This document shows, in pieces, positions 30,213-39,448 of a DNA stretch of 64,000 nucleotides; within the stretch, counting starts at the first letter, position 1; each line of letters begins with the position of its first letter. This DNA comes from Alphaproteobacteria bacterium (lineage in GTDB: Bacteria > Pseudomonadota > Alphaproteobacteria > UBA8366 > GCA-2717185), in assembly GCA_012103325.1 (NCBI GenBank), contig WLWY01000001.1, forward strand, positions 992,001-1,056,000, in the 5' to 3' direction. The notes under the pieces were generated by a model. That model was not told the origin of the DNA and did not search any database. It saw nothing but the letters and a program-made list of their open reading frames with translations. A program made the translations under genes and the position numbers.

Positions 30213-31768
30213 GTTTCGTCCTTCTCGTTTCGCGCCGACTCGGCGTCGCGCAATGTTTTTCGGTTCACCTTTCCTGCCGGCGTTTTCGGCAAGGCGTCGA
30301 CAAAATCGATCCGGCGGGGATATTCGTGGCGGCTCAACCGGCTCGCGGTAAATTCCTGCAGTTCTTCGCGAAATGCATCGCCACCACCGCGATTCGACAC
30401 GATAAACGCCTTCACGACCTGGCCGCGCGTCTCGTCAGCCACACCGATCACCGCCGCCTCTTCGACATCCGGATGTTTCAGCAACACGTCCTCGATCTCG
30501 ACTGCGCTCATCGTGTAGCCCGCCGAGATAATGACGTCGTCCGCGCGGCCGGCATGAAAATAGTAGCCATCCGCATCGATCCGCCCGAGATCCTTGGTTG
30601 GAAACCAGCCGTCCCGCCGCCGCATGACGATCTCACCGATGACGTCAGGTGGACAAGGTTTACCGTCCCGGTCGTGTACAGCTAGCTCGACGCCGGGCAC
30701 CGGCCGGCCCAGGGAACCGGGCTTCACGACATGATCGGCAGCGCCAGGATAGTCGGTCAGAATGACGCCAATCTCGGTCGTGCCATAGATACTACACACC
30801 GGCACGCCGAAGGTTTCTTCCGTCCAGGCGGCGGTATCGGAATCGATCGGTTCCCCGGTGAACGACAGCTTCTCGACCGCAAACCGGTACTTCGGCGCCT
30901 CGCCGGAATTCTTCATCATCCGGTAGTGGGTCGCGGCGGCCGAGATGTTGGTGATGCCGTAATCCTGGATTGCCTTCATCAAACGGCCGGGATCGAATTT
31001 GCCGGCATAACTCGCGACCGGTACGCCGAGGGCCAGCGGTGCCACGGTGCCATGCCACAACCCATGCCCCCAGGCCGGCGAGGCTGGGCACAGGAAGCGG
31101 TCACCGGGCCGGATACCGGTTCCGTAAAGGGCGGCAATCATGACCGTGACAACGGCGCGGTGGCGATGCTTCACCGCCTCTGGCAAAGCCCGGGTCGTAC
31201 CTGACGTGTATTGGTACATCGCCATATCGTCACCCGATGTGGCCGGTTCGAAGGCGGGGCTTTCCGTTTCGAGTTCGGCCAAAAACGACGCGTCGGCGAT
31301 GACGGTTTCAAGCCCCGAAATGCCAGCCGCAAGCGGCGCAAGGTCCGCGGTCGTCACGAGTAGCTTCGGCGCGCAGTCGTCGACCCGCAAGCGCAACCCG
31401 TCCGGCCCGAATAGCGTAAACAACGGCACGGCAACGCAGCCCGCCTTCATGGCCCCGAACTGCGTCAGGTAAAACGGTAGCGACGGCTCCAGCATGATGG
31501 CCGCACGCTCGCCCGGTGCGACGCCTCGCCGCCGCAGATAGTTGGCGAACCGGTTCGAGCCGTCAGCAAGCTCCCCGAACGTAAAGGCCTCGTCGCGGCC
31601 GTCGGCGTGAGCGATGCGAACCGCCGTCACATCGCGGTCGTGTCGGTCGAGACACTCATGGCCGATATTCAGCTGCGTCCGGTCGCCATCGAACAACGCC
31701 CACAGCGCGTCCTTCGTGAAGTGGGCATGTGCATCGGCGTAATCTGTAAAATCGGTCAGGCGGGGCAC
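30209..31768 (-). CDS. AMP-forming acyl-CoA ligase
   Basis: A 519-residue member of the ANL superfamily activating a carboxylic acid to its CoA ester. The P-loop reads YTSGTTRALPEAV in place of the common YTSGTTGxPKG, a variant seen in one branch of acyl-CoA synthetases. Later motifs are present: YGTTEIG (A5), GYYFHAGRADDVI (A8 hinge) and the C-terminal lysine in KTPAGKVNRKTL. I use GTG 31768 as start; the frame stays open to 31879 but that would cross the divergent operator and regulator start. It is upstream of the dehydratase in the same operon and divergent from the IclR gene. Confidence 0.85.
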   Translation of the reverse strand: MPRLTDFTDYADAHAHFTKDALWALFDGDRTQLNIGHECLDRHDRDVTAVRIAHADGRDEAFTFGELADGSNRFANYLRRRGVAPGERAAIMLEPSLPFYLTQFGAMKAGCVAVPLFTLFGPDGLRLRVDDCAPKLLVTTADLAPLAAGISGLETVIADASFLAELETESPAFEPATSGDDMAMYQYTSGTTRALPEAVKHRHRAVVTVMIAALYGTGIRPGDRFLCPASPAWGHGLWHGTVAPLALGVPVASYAGKFDPGRLMKAIQDYGITNISAAATHYRMMKNSGEAPKYRFAVEKLSFTGEPIDSDTAAWTEETFGVPVCSIYGTTEIGVILTDYPGAADHVVKPGSLGRPVPGVELAVHDRDGKPCPPDVIGEIVMRRRDGWFPTKDLGRIDADGYYFHAGRADDVIISAGYTMSAVEIEDVLLKHPDVEEAAVIGVADETRGQVVKAFIVSNRGGGDAFREELQEFTASRLSRHEYPRRIDFVDALPKTPAGKVNRKTLRDAESARNEKDET

Positions 31769-31836
31769 GGCAGCGTCTTTGATGTTGCGGAAGTCGTGAC
31801 GATAAGTTTTTGCTTCGAAATTGTCTATATGCAATA

Positions 31837-31856
31837 TTATTGCCAATTGACAATAA
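31837..31856. promoter_or_regulatory. 20-bp palindrome between iclR-type gene and acyl-CoA ligase operon, likely IclR operator
   Basis: TTATTGCCAATTGACAATAA is palindromic at 18 of 20 positions and lies 10 bp before the regulator ATG, in the shared control region. IclR-family proteins bind palindromes of about this length in divergent promoters, so it is a strong operator candidate for both directions. Confidence 0.6.
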
Positions 31857-31866
31857 AAGGTCAGCG

Positions 31867-32625
31867 ATGCTTCCGCCAAAACCGACCCTTAAGAAACCGG
31901 TCACCGCGGTCAGCCGTGCCGCGCATATTCTGCGCTATCTCGGCAAGCGCGACACGCCGGCCGGGGTCAATGCGATCGCCAAAGACTTGGATATCGTTCC
32001 CAGCACGTGCCTTCATATTCTGCGCACGCTGTCGCATGAAAACCTGACTGTGTTCGATCCCGCGACGAAGCGGTACCGGCTCGGCCCGGCCGTGCTGAGC
32101 CTGTCGCGCGACGCCCTGGCAAACAGCGATTTCGTTCGCGAGGCGCGGCCACGGCTCGACGGGCTGGCCGAACGCCACGGCGTCACAGTCACCGCAACCG
32201 AACTAGACAATGCCGAACATATGGTTGTCGTCGCGATCGCCCGGGCGCGGCAAAATCTAAGCATTCATGTGAATGTCGGCAGCCGGTTCCCCGCCCTGAT
32301 AAGCGCCAGCGGGCGCTGCTACGCGGCGCTGAGCGATTGGTCAAAGGAGGAGCTGCGAGAACGTTTCAGCGCGTTGCAATGGCAAAACCCGCCGCGCTTC
32401 AACGATTGGCTCAAAGAAGTCGAGACGGCGCGGGGCGACGGCTACGCGATCGACCGCAGTACCTACCTGCGCGGTATCGTGATCGCTGCGGCCCCAGTTC
32501 TCGATGGCGAAGGGCGCGCAACCCGCGCCCTCGCGGCGATAGGCTTTGCCGATCAACTGGCCGGCAAGGCAGCGCTTAAACTGGCGCGGGACGTAAAACG
32601 GGCGGGGGACTTTCTCTCGGAATAG
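31867..32625 (+). CDS. IclR-family transcriptional regulator
   Basis: A 252-residue regulator: winged helix (about 12-75, AVSRAAHILRYLGKRDTPAG then STCLHILRTLSHENL) and a C-terminal effector domain (about 85-245) with the family phrase ISASGRCYAALSDW. ATG 31867 has AAGG seven bases upstream; the longer frame to 31810 would run through the operator. It probably represses the divergent acyl-CoA ligase/dehydratase operon in response to a pathway acid. Convergent with the 2-hydroxyacid dehydrogenase gene, 7 nt apart. Confidence 0.92.
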   Translation: MLPPKPTLKKPVTAVSRAAHILRYLGKRDTPAGVNAIAKDLDIVPSTCLHILRTLSHENLTVFDPATKRYRLGPAVLSLSRDALANSDFVREARPRLDGLAERHGVTVTATELDNAEHMVVVAIARARQNLSIHVNVGSRFPALISASGRCYAALSDWSKEELRERFSALQWQNPPRFNDWLKEVETARGDGYAIDRSTYLRGIVIAAAPVLDGEGRATRALAAIGFADQLAGKAALKLARDVKRAGDFLSE

Positions 32626-32632
32626 CGACGCG

Positions 32633-33607
32633 CTATTTCTTCAACACATCCGGATTGACGACATTCGCCGGGCTTCCCGCAGCGTATGCTGTTACCTGGT
32701 CGAAAATATCGCTGAACTGCAGCTCGTACTCTTCGCGCGTGACATAGCCGATGTGCGGCGTGCAGATCACATTATCCATCGACAATAACGGATGCTCGGT
32801 ATCCCGCACAGGTTCGGATTCATAAACGTCAACGGCCGCCATGCCAGGGCATCCGGCGCGCAACGCTTCGACCAGCGCACCGGGCTCAACGAGCGGCGCG
32901 CGGCTCGTATTGACTAGCAGCGCCGTCGGCTTCATGCGCATAAGATCCGCTGCTGTGACGATCCCGCGCGTCGCATCGTAGAGGCGCATATGCAGCGATA
33001 GCACATCGCTGCGTTCGAAGAACGCTTCCTTGCTCGCAGCGACTTCGTAGCCATCCGCCGCCGCGCGGGCACGCGATTCTTCCCGCGCCCAGACCAGCAC
33101 CTTCATACCAAATGCGGTACCGTATCCGGCGACGACCTTGCCGATACGGCCATAGCCATAGATGCCCAGGGTGCGTCCACCGACCGTGTTGCCGACACCG
33201 ATTTGCCAGCCGCCGGATTTAAGCGACGCCATCTGCTGCGGGATCTGCCGCATCGCGGCGAGCACCAGACCCCAGGTCAACTCCGCCGTCGCGTAGGAAG
33301 GCGTGTCCGCATGCATATGCGACGAAACGATCACACCGAGCCGGGTGCAGTCCTCAATGTCGATATGCGGAAAGACGCTGCGCTGACTGATCAGGCGTAG
33401 CTTCGGCAGGCGATCCAACAGCGCCGCGCGGATATGGGTCCGCTCGCGGATCAGGACCAGCGCTTCGGTGTCTGCCAGCCAGCCGGCCAGCGCATCGACG
33501 TCCTGCACATGGTCGTTCCAGATCGTCACGTCGTGACCATCCAGCTTGGCGAAACAGCCCAAGGTCCGCACCGTGTCGTGATAGTCGTCGAGGATGGTGA
33601 TGTTCAT
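32633..33607 (-). CDS. D-2-hydroxyacid dehydrogenase family protein
   Basis: A 324-residue NAD(P)-dependent dehydrogenase. The Rossmann motif GIYGYGRIG lies near 148-156. The catalytic triad is visible as the arginine in NTSRAPL, the glutamate in VYESEP and the histidine in TPHIGY. It interconverts a D-2-hydroxy acid and a 2-oxo acid, substrate unknown. It follows the CaiB/BaiF gene by 15 nt on the same strand and is likely part of the same acid-degradation unit as the neighbouring CoA enzymes. Confidence 0.88.
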   Translation of the reverse strand: MNITILDDYHDTVRTLGCFAKLDGHDVTIWNDHVQDVDALAGWLADTEALVLIRERTHIRAALLDRLPKLRLISQRSVFPHIDIEDCTRLGVIVSSHMHADTPSYATAELTWGLVLAAMRQIPQQMASLKSGGWQIGVGNTVGGRTLGIYGYGRIGKVVAGYGTAFGMKVLVWAREESRARAAADGYEVAASKEAFFERSDVLSLHMRLYDATRGIVTAADLMRMKPTALLVNTSRAPLVEPGALVEALRAGCPGMAAVDVYESEPVRDTEHPLLSMDNVICTPHIGYVTREEYELQFSDIFDQVTAYAAGSPANVVNPDVLKK

Positions 33608-33622
33608 GGTCCGCGCTCCCTC

Positions 33623-34816
33623 CTATTCGCCAACGGTGCCAGCCTCGATCAGCGCGTCGATTTCCGCATCGGAATAGCCCGCTTCCGTCAGAACCGCGCG
33701 CGTATGCTCGCCCAGCCCCGGCGGCGGTGTCCGCACTGTGCGGCCTTCGAAGGCGTCCATGCGCAGCGGATTTGACAGCTGCTTGATGCGGCCGAGTTTG
33801 GGATGGTCGATCTCCTCCACCATGTTCTGATGCACGACCTGCGGGTCGGCGAACACCTCGTCGATCGAGTAGACCGGGCCCGCGGGAATGCCGGCGGCGA
33901 TGAGCTTGTGGGTCCAGGCAATCGCCGTATCGGTCCGGAACTCCCGGTTCAGCAATTCGCACAGCGCATCGCGGTTTTCCATCCGCTTTGCGTTGTCGAT
34001 GTAATCGGGGTGCTCGATCAATTCATCCAGGTCGAGGAGCTTGCACAGCTTCACCCACATATCCTGCGTCGCGGCACCGACATTCAGCTGACCATCGCTC
34101 GCCTCACAAGTGCCATAGGGATAGGCCGCCATGTGATAGTTGCCGATGCGCCCCGCGACATCGTTCGCCGACAAATAGCGCTGCCCCTGGACATTGAGCA
34201 TGCCGATGAGAGACGCGAGCAAAGAGGTTTCGACCCGCTGCCCCTTCCCAGTAACGTGGCGCTGCGCGACGGCGGCGCAGATCCCCATGGCAGCCCACAT
34301 GCCGGCGCCGACATCGCCGAACGGCACGCCCGCCCTGGTCGGTTCGCCATCGGGATAGCCGGTAAGGCTCATGACGCCCGACATGCCCTGGGCGATCTGG
34401 TCGAAACCCGGCCAATTGCCATACGGCCCATCGCGTCCAAAGCCGGTGATGCTGGCATAGATGAGTTTAGGGTTCGCTTCCTTCAGATCGTCATACCCTA
34501 GGTCCATCTCGTCGGCCCGGCCCGGCTTGAAGTTCTCGACTACGACATCGACCTCGAGCGCCAACCGCCGCAATATCTTCAAGGCCTCCGGATCCCGGAA
34601 ATTGACCGCGAGATCGCGCTTGTTGCGGTTGATCGACAGATAGTAGGCGGCGATTCCCTGATCGTAGGGGCCCCAGCCACGAGTCATATCGCCTTTCGGC
34701 AGGGACTCGATCTTGATCACATCGGCGCCGAAATCGGCGAGACACATGGTGCAGAACGGCCCGGCGAGCGCACGGGTGAGGTCGAGGACGCGGATGGAAT
34801 CGAGCGGAAGGGACAT
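33623..34816 (-). CDS. CaiB/BaiF family CoA-transferase
   Basis: A 397-residue family III CoA-transferase moving CoA between acids. Typical segments are RVLDLTRALAGPFC near the start, KIE near 35, NKRDLAVNFRD, and the catalytic aspartate D168 in GVPFGDVGAG. I set the start at ATG 34816 (MSLPLDSIRV); the reading frame stays open for another 940 bases upstream but there it is merely antisense to the helicase gene. First gene of a two-gene operon with the 2-hydroxyacid dehydrogenase. Divergent from the DinG-like gene (102 nt). Confidence 0.92.
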   Translation of the reverse strand: MSLPLDSIRVLDLTRALAGPFCTMCLADFGADVIKIESLPKGDMTRGWGPYDQGIAAYYLSINRNKRDLAVNFRDPEALKILRRLALEVDVVVENFKPGRADEMDLGYDDLKEANPKLIYASITGFGRDGPYGNWPGFDQIAQGMSGVMSLTGYPDGEPTRAGVPFGDVGAGMWAAMGICAAVAQRHVTGKGQRVETSLLASLIGMLNVQGQRYLSANDVAGRIGNYHMAAYPYGTCEASDGQLNVGAATQDMWVKLCKLLDLDELIEHPDYIDNAKRMENRDALCELLNREFRTDTAIAWTHKLIAAGIPAGPVYSIDEVFADPQVVHQNMVEEIDHPKLGRIKQLSNPLRMDAFEGRTVRTPPPGLGEHTRAVLTEAGYSDAEIDALIEAGTVGE

Positions 34817-34918
34817 GCGGACGATAAAGCCTCTGTTGGGAATTGTGGAACGGACCCTAGCAACCGCGGCAACGACCTGTACAGCGCATCGCGATAGGCG
34901 CTGCGCCTTGCCGTCGTT

Positions 34919-37666
34919 ATGATGCCGGCGATGAGCCAAGAAAGCCGCCTTCTGCTTCCCGAGTCGCCGACGCTGGTGGTCAGTCTTGCCGCCGCGACCT
35001 GGTTGAGCGTGGATGGCGAGATTGAAGAAATCACTCTGAAGGAAGCGGCGCAGCGCACCGGTGACGAGCGCCCGCTCCTGTGCCATGCGCCCGCCGTCGC
35101 CCGGCGGCTCGATATAGCGCGGTTTCCCTGTTTCGACGTGCTTGAGCTGTTTGCGTTCGTGCGGCCGGCGACATTCTGCGTACCGACAATCCCGGGGTTG
35201 GCCGACGCGCTCCAGCTCACGGCACCAGGCGATGCCACTGAACAAGGCACCACCCTGCGCACCGCCGCCATGGCCCTGCTGCGCGAGTTGGCGCTGCAAC
35301 CGCGCGCGCGCGACGATCTGCCGGTCGCCTGGGCCATGGCGCGCGGCGGTTGGAGCTGGGGCGTTTCCGTTCTGGCCGCGCTGGGCGAGGAAGCCGGCGA
35401 ACGCGAACGGGCGCCAGCGGCAGGCCTGGATGTCTGGCGGAACCTGCCGGAGTGGCAGGAACACGCCCCGCCACCGCCGCCCGGCAACCTGTCCGTCGAT
35501 CCGGCGGAGAGCCGCGCGCGGCTCGCGGAACTGCTTGGCGAGGATGCGGAATCGCGCCCCAGCCAATCGGATTACGCTTCCGCCGTATCGGCGGTATTCA
35601 CGCCACGCATCGAAGAAGACATGCCGAACCTGGTCTTGGCCGAAGCCGGCACTGGGGTCGGCAAGACGTTGGGCTATATCGCGCCGGCCAGCGTCTGGTC
35701 GGAACGCAACGAGGCGCCGGTGTGGATTTCGACCTATACCCGCAATTTGCAGCACCAGATCGATCAGGAGCTGGACCGGCTATACCCCGACCGGGAGAAG
35801 AAGCGAAACAGGGTGGTCGTCCGCAAGGGCCGCGAAAACTATTTGTGCCTGTTGAACTATGAAGAGGCGGTGCGCGGCGTTGCTGTGCGCCGCGGCGATG
35901 CCGTGCCGCTCGGCCTGACCGCGCGTTGGGCGGCACGGACCCGGGACGGCGATACGACCGGCGGCGATTTCCCCTCCTGGCTGAGCGATATTCTCGGCGC
36001 CGGCGCAACAACCGGCCTGACCGACCGGCGCGGCGAATGCATCTATTCGGCCTGCGCCCATTACACCAAATGCTATATCGAGCGCGGCATCCGCAGGGCG
36101 CGGCGGGCGAATCTGGTCGTCGCCAATCATGCGCTGGTCATGATCCACGCCGCCCACGGAATGCCGGAGCAGGGTGGCCGTCCGACGCGATTCGTATTCG
36201 ACGAAGGGCACCATGTGTTCGACGCCGCCGACAGCGCCTTCTCAGCACACCTCACTGGGATGGAAGGCGCCGAGCTGCGCCGTTGGTTGCGCGGGGCCGA
36301 GGGGCGACGGCGCAGCCGCTCGCGGGGCCTCAAGACACGGGCGGGCGACCTCATCGGTAACGACACGGAAGCGGAGCAGGCGCTCGAAGCGGTGATCGCC
36401 GCCGCCGCCATTCTGCCATCTGAGGGGTGGCGGCAACGCAGCGCCGATGGTCAGCCGCAAGGGCCGGCGGAAACATTCCTCACCGCGGTCCGCGGTACCG
36501 TCTATGCCCGGGTGGACAATGTCGAGAGCCCCTTCAACCTGGACGTCAGTGTCGAAGAGCCGACGGCCGAACTGCTTAGCGCGGCGGCGCGCCTGCATGA
36601 AGCGCTGGGCAGACTGTCCTATCCGTTGCGGCAGCTTCGCGAGCGGCTGATGGCGCGGCTGGACACCGAAGCCGACAATCTCGACAGCACGACGCGGAAC
36701 CGCATCGAGGCCATCGCCCGGTCGCTCAAGCATCGCGGTGAAGACATGGTCGAAGCGTGGCGGTTCATGCTCTCCAATCTCCCCGAAGGAACGCCCCCCG
36801 AACATGTCGACTGGTATTCCGTCGAGCGCATCGACGGCCGCGATATCGATGTCGGCATGCACCGCCATTGGACCGACCCGACGCTGCCGTTTTCGGAAGT
36901 CGTCCTCAACCAGGCGCAGGGCGTACTCGTTACATCGGCCACGCTGACAGATGGCTCAGGCGATGTCGATACGGACTGGCGCGCGGCGGAAACCCGCACC
37001 GGCGCCAGCCATCTGCCGGCCCCGGCGATCCGGTCCGCCGTGCCGTCGCCTTTCGACTACGCAACGCAGACCAGAGTCTTCGTCGCTACCGACCTGCGCA
37101 AGAACGATCTGGAGCAGGTTGCCGCGGCTTATCGCGTGCTTTTTCTCGCTGCCGGCGGTGGCGGGCTTGGCCTGTTTACCGCCATCGGACGGTTGCGCGC
37201 AGCACATCGCCGCCTGCTCGAACCGCTCGATCAGGCCAACATCCCGCTCTACGCCCAGCATGTCGACGCGCTAAATCTGGCAACGCTTGTCGACATATTC
37301 CGGGCTGAGGAAGATTCCTGCCTGTTGGGAACGGATGCCGTGCGGGACGGCGTCGACGTGCCTGGCCGGGCCTTGCGGCTCATTGTATTCGACCGTGTGC
37401 CATGGCCGCGCCCAACGATTTTGCACCGAGCCCGGCGCAAGGCCTTCGGCGCACGGGCCTATGACGACATGATCACACGGCTGCGGCTGAAGCAGGCCTA
37501 TGGACGGCTGATCCGGCGCGGCGGCGACCGCGGCGTCTTCGTCCTGCTCGACTCGATGATGCCATCCCGGCTCGCCGGGGCTTTCCCGGAAGGGGTCGAG
37601 ATAGAACGTGTCGGGTTGGCCGAAGCGACGGCAGAGACACAACGGTTTCTCACACGCGAGACCTGA
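34919..37666 (+). CDS. DinG-like ATP-dependent DNA helicase (XPD family, Fe-S)
   Basis: A 915-residue superfamily 2 helicase. Walker A AEAGTGVGKT is at 241-250, the Walker B box reads DEGHH, and the VTSATLTDG motif lies near 675. Cysteines in YLCLLNY and CIYSACAHYTKC are placed like the 4Fe-4S ligands of DinG/XPD. The first 190 residues are an extra region of unknown role, common in alphaproteobacterial homologs. Expected role: 5'-3' unwinding of R-loops and damaged or blocked forks. Starts at 34919, 34922 and 34931 are all possible. The TerB-like gene 133 nt downstream is a frequent neighbour. Confidence 0.88.
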   Translation: MMPAMSQESRLLLPESPTLVVSLAAATWLSVDGEIEEITLKEAAQRTGDERPLLCHAPAVARRLDIARFPCFDVLELFAFVRPATFCVPTIPGLADALQLTAPGDATEQGTTLRTAAMALLRELALQPRARDDLPVAWAMARGGWSWGVSVLAALGEEAGERERAPAAGLDVWRNLPEWQEHAPPPPPGNLSVDPAESRARLAELLGEDAESRPSQSDYASAVSAVFTPRIEEDMPNLVLAEAGTGVGKTLGYIAPASVWSERNEAPVWISTYTRNLQHQIDQELDRLYPDREKKRNRVVVRKGRENYLCLLNYEEAVRGVAVRRGDAVPLGLTARWAARTRDGDTTGGDFPSWLSDILGAGATTGLTDRRGECIYSACAHYTKCYIERGIRRARRANLVVANHALVMIHAAHGMPEQGGRPTRFVFDEGHHVFDAADSAFSAHLTGMEGAELRRWLRGAEGRRRSRSRGLKTRAGDLIGNDTEAEQALEAVIAAAAILPSEGWRQRSADGQPQGPAETFLTAVRGTVYARVDNVESPFNLDVSVEEPTAELLSAAARLHEALGRLSYPLRQLRERLMARLDTEADNLDSTTRNRIEAIARSLKHRGEDMVEAWRFMLSNLPEGTPPEHVDWYSVERIDGRDIDVGMHRHWTDPTLPFSEVVLNQAQGVLVTSATLTDGSGDVDTDWRAAETRTGASHLPAPAIRSAVPSPFDYATQTRVFVATDLRKNDLEQVAAAYRVLFLAAGGGGLGLFTAIGRLRAAHRRLLEPLDQANIPLYAQHVDALNLATLVDIFRAEEDSCLLGTDAVRDGVDVPGRALRLIVFDRVPWPRPTILHRARRKAFGARAYDDMITRLRLKQAYGRLIRRGGDRGVFVLLDSMMPSRLAGAFPEGVEIERVGLAEATAETQRFLTRET

Positions 37667-37799
37667 TTGTGCGGCACGATGCCCGTTTTGCTGCACCTGC
37701 GAAAAGAGGCCTTGACGGATGCCGGTCGCGGTATGATCTATAATTCCGTCTACGTAGAGGGGCGCCGCCAGCGGGCGCAATATTTGCAGAGGGATAGAA

Positions 37800-38204
37800 A
37801 TGATCAGCACCGAAGCCGCGTTGATTTACACCATGGTCATCGTATCGGCCGCCGACAACAACATGACCGATTCCGAATTGTCGGCCATCGGCGACATCGT
37901 GCGCCAGCTGCCGGTGTTCGACGAATACGATCCGAACATGCTGCCGGAAACGGCGCGGTCCTGCGCGGACATCCTGAGCGAAGAGGATGGCATGGCGACG
38001 GTGCTGGGCATCATCAAGGAATCGATTCCCCCAGCATTACACGAAACGGCCTACGCGCTGGCGATCGAAATCGCCGCGGCGGACGGTAATGCGAGCCAAG
38101 AGGAACTGCGGCTGCTTGAACTGATTCGCTACGATTTGGGGATCGACCGGTTGATCGCCGCCGGTATCGAGCGGGGCGCCCGCGCACGTTTCGCGAGCCT
38201 ATAA
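37800..38204 (+). CDS. TerB-like protein
   Basis: A 134-residue all-helical cytoplasmic protein matching the TerB/DjlA-N fold: paired acidic motifs (VSAADNNMTDSELSAI at 15-30 and IEIAAADGNASQEELRLL at about 87-104) that resemble metal-binding loops. A GAGGGATAGAA ribosome site precedes ATG 37800. Related stand-alone proteins are annotated as tellurite resistance, but without other ter genes a resistance role is unproven. It follows the DinG-like gene and may share its transcript, or use TATAAT-like sequence near 37739. Confidence 0.8.
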   Translation: MISTEAALIYTMVIVSAADNNMTDSELSAIGDIVRQLPVFDEYDPNMLPETARSCADILSEEDGMATVLGIIKESIPPALHETAYALAIEIAAADGNASQEELRLLELIRYDLGIDRLIAAGIERGARARFASL

Positions 38205-38213
38205 GTACTCGGC

Positions 38214-38675
38214 CTACTCGGTCACCGCCTTCACGCGGCGGCGCGGCCGCACACCGGACAAAAGCCGAAGCGCATCGCCGAACAGCTCTTTTTCGCCGCC
38301 AAGGGGATCGTGAAAAAGCGCGTCGGCTTCAAGGATATCCCCCTCCGCACGCGACAGAAGTTCGGCCCCGGCGCCGGTGAGCGCAATTGCGAACGCCCTA
38401 CCGTCGCCGGCATGCGGCTGGCGGGCGATCAGTCCCGCCTTTTCCAGTACCCGCAATACCTGCGACGTCATCATCGGATCGGTTTGGCAGTGACGCGCCA
38501 AAGCTGCCTGATTCGTGGAACCCCCATCCGCCGCGCCGACATCCCGCAAGCCAGCCAGCAGAAGATATTGCACCGGCGTGACATCATAGGGCGCGAGCAC
38601 AGCCCGTATTCGTTTTTGCCAGAGATTTGCCGCCCGCCACAGCAAATATCCAGGGATGCCAACATCGTCCGACAT
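38214..38675 (-). CDS. MarR-family transcriptional regulator
   Basis: A 153-residue winged-helix regulator: dimerisation helix (LWRAANLWQKRIRAVL), recognition region TNQAALARHCQTDPMMTSQVLRVLEKAGLI, and the wing with RQPHAGDGRAFAIALT. The usual DxRxK wing is DGRAF here. Its target is unknown; it is convergent with the TerB-like gene (9 nt) and divergent from the unknown gene at 38888. MarR proteins respond to phenolic or oxidising ligands. Confidence 0.88.
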   Translation of the reverse strand: MSDDVGIPGYLLWRAANLWQKRIRAVLAPYDVTPVQYLLLAGLRDVGAADGGSTNQAALARHCQTDPMMTSQVLRVLEKAGLIARQPHAGDGRAFAIALTGAGAELLSRAEGDILEADALFHDPLGGEKELFGDALRLLSGVRPRRRVKAVTE

Positions 38676-38831
38676 ATCAGTCGATTTCCTTCAATGGTCT
38701 CTGAAAATCATTTTAGTATGTGCGCATATTTAATCAAGTTTGCGACCGATATTGCCGGTCTATGGCGGAAAATTTTTCTGATTACCAAATCGTTAAAAAT
38801 ATAACTATTTGATTTCATTAATTATTCTGGT

Positions 38832-38846
38832 TGGCATGAAAGCTGC
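38832..38846 (+). promoter_or_regulatory. Candidate sigma-54 promoter (-24/-12)
   Basis: TGGCAT-N5-CTGC has the GG and GC elements separated by the required 10 bases and matches most of the TGGCAC-N5-TTGC consensus. It lies 41 bp before the ATG of the unknown gene at 38888. No enhancer site was identified; single matches of this kind do occur by chance. Confidence 0.35.
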
Positions 38847-38887
38847 GAGTCAATCAGCAAACGTTCAACTTGTTAACGAGCAGCCCA

Positions 38888-39379
38888 ATGAAAGTTGCAG
38901 AACTAGTCGCCGCGTTTCAACGATTCACGGCGACGCAAAACAATTCTAGCGCCGCGGCACAAGGCGCATTGCCATTGGAATCGACACTCCGGGTGCGTGA
39001 CGACGGCGCCCAGGAGCAAACGGCAATCGATACCGACGATCAGATTTCGGTCAGCCCGGAAGCTGTATTCACCTTCGCAGCATCGCTTCACGATCCGCAA
39101 CGGATCTCCAGAAACGACGCCGGCGTGCTTGCCGACACGCTTCGCGACGGCGGCGCGATATCGCTACGGGACCATGCCATACTAACGTCCCAACCCAACG
39201 GCCGGGATCAAACGGCCGTTTTCGAACGCGACCCGAACGCGCCAACGAACCTGGTGACCGAGTTTCAAGGACGTCTGTCCTTCGACCTGTCGCATTCCAA
39301 TATTGGTGCTGTGGAAGAGGATACGCGGGCACTTTCCATCCTTGGCAGGCTCACCAGTATCCGCGCGGAGCTGTCGTAA
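38888..39379 (+). CDS. Hypothetical protein, unknown family
   Basis: A 163-residue, acidic, hydrophilic protein with no signal peptide or membrane helix. It opens MKVAELVAAFQRF, then is rich in Asn, Asp, Gln and Thr. I do not recognise a family. Codon use looks native. The candidate sigma-54 promoter upstream would fit a flagellar or nitrogen-regulated gene, but no flagellar gene is in the window. A TTG start at 38870 is also possible. The hairpin at 39394-39421 ends its transcript on this side. Confidence 0.55.
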   Translation: MKVAELVAAFQRFTATQNNSSAAAQGALPLESTLRVRDDGAQEQTAIDTDDQISVSPEAVFTFAASLHDPQRISRNDAGVLADTLRDGGAISLRDHAILTSQPNGRDQTAVFERDPNAPTNLVTEFQGRLSFDLSHSNIGAVEEDTRALSILGRLTSIRAELS

Positions 39380-39393
39380 CGGCCAAAGAAAAA

Positions 39394-39421
39394 GAGCCGC
39401 GCCCTGTGACGGACGCGGCTC
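39394..39421. terminator. Rho-independent terminator, probably bidirectional
   Basis: GAGCCGCG (39394-39401) pairs perfectly with CGCGGCTC (39414-39421) around a 12-base loop. On the minus strand the stem is followed by TTTTTCTTT, a good terminator for the groES-groEL transcript; on the plus strand by CCTTTT, a weaker one for the unknown gene. Confidence 0.85.
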
Positions 39422-39448
39422 CCTTTTGGTTTGCGGGTGAACGTGGGA

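Noticed and set aside
34817..35755. A 313-codon upstream extension of the CaiB/BaiF reading frame
   Set aside because: It is antisense to the first third of the DinG-like helicase, has arginine/glutamine-rich low-complexity composition and no family similarity. The real start at 34816 opens the conserved CaiB core.
37712..37744. TTGACG and TATAAT boxes before the TerB-like gene
   Set aside because: The spacing between them is 21 bases, too long for a standard sigma-70 promoter, so it was only mentioned in the gene entry.
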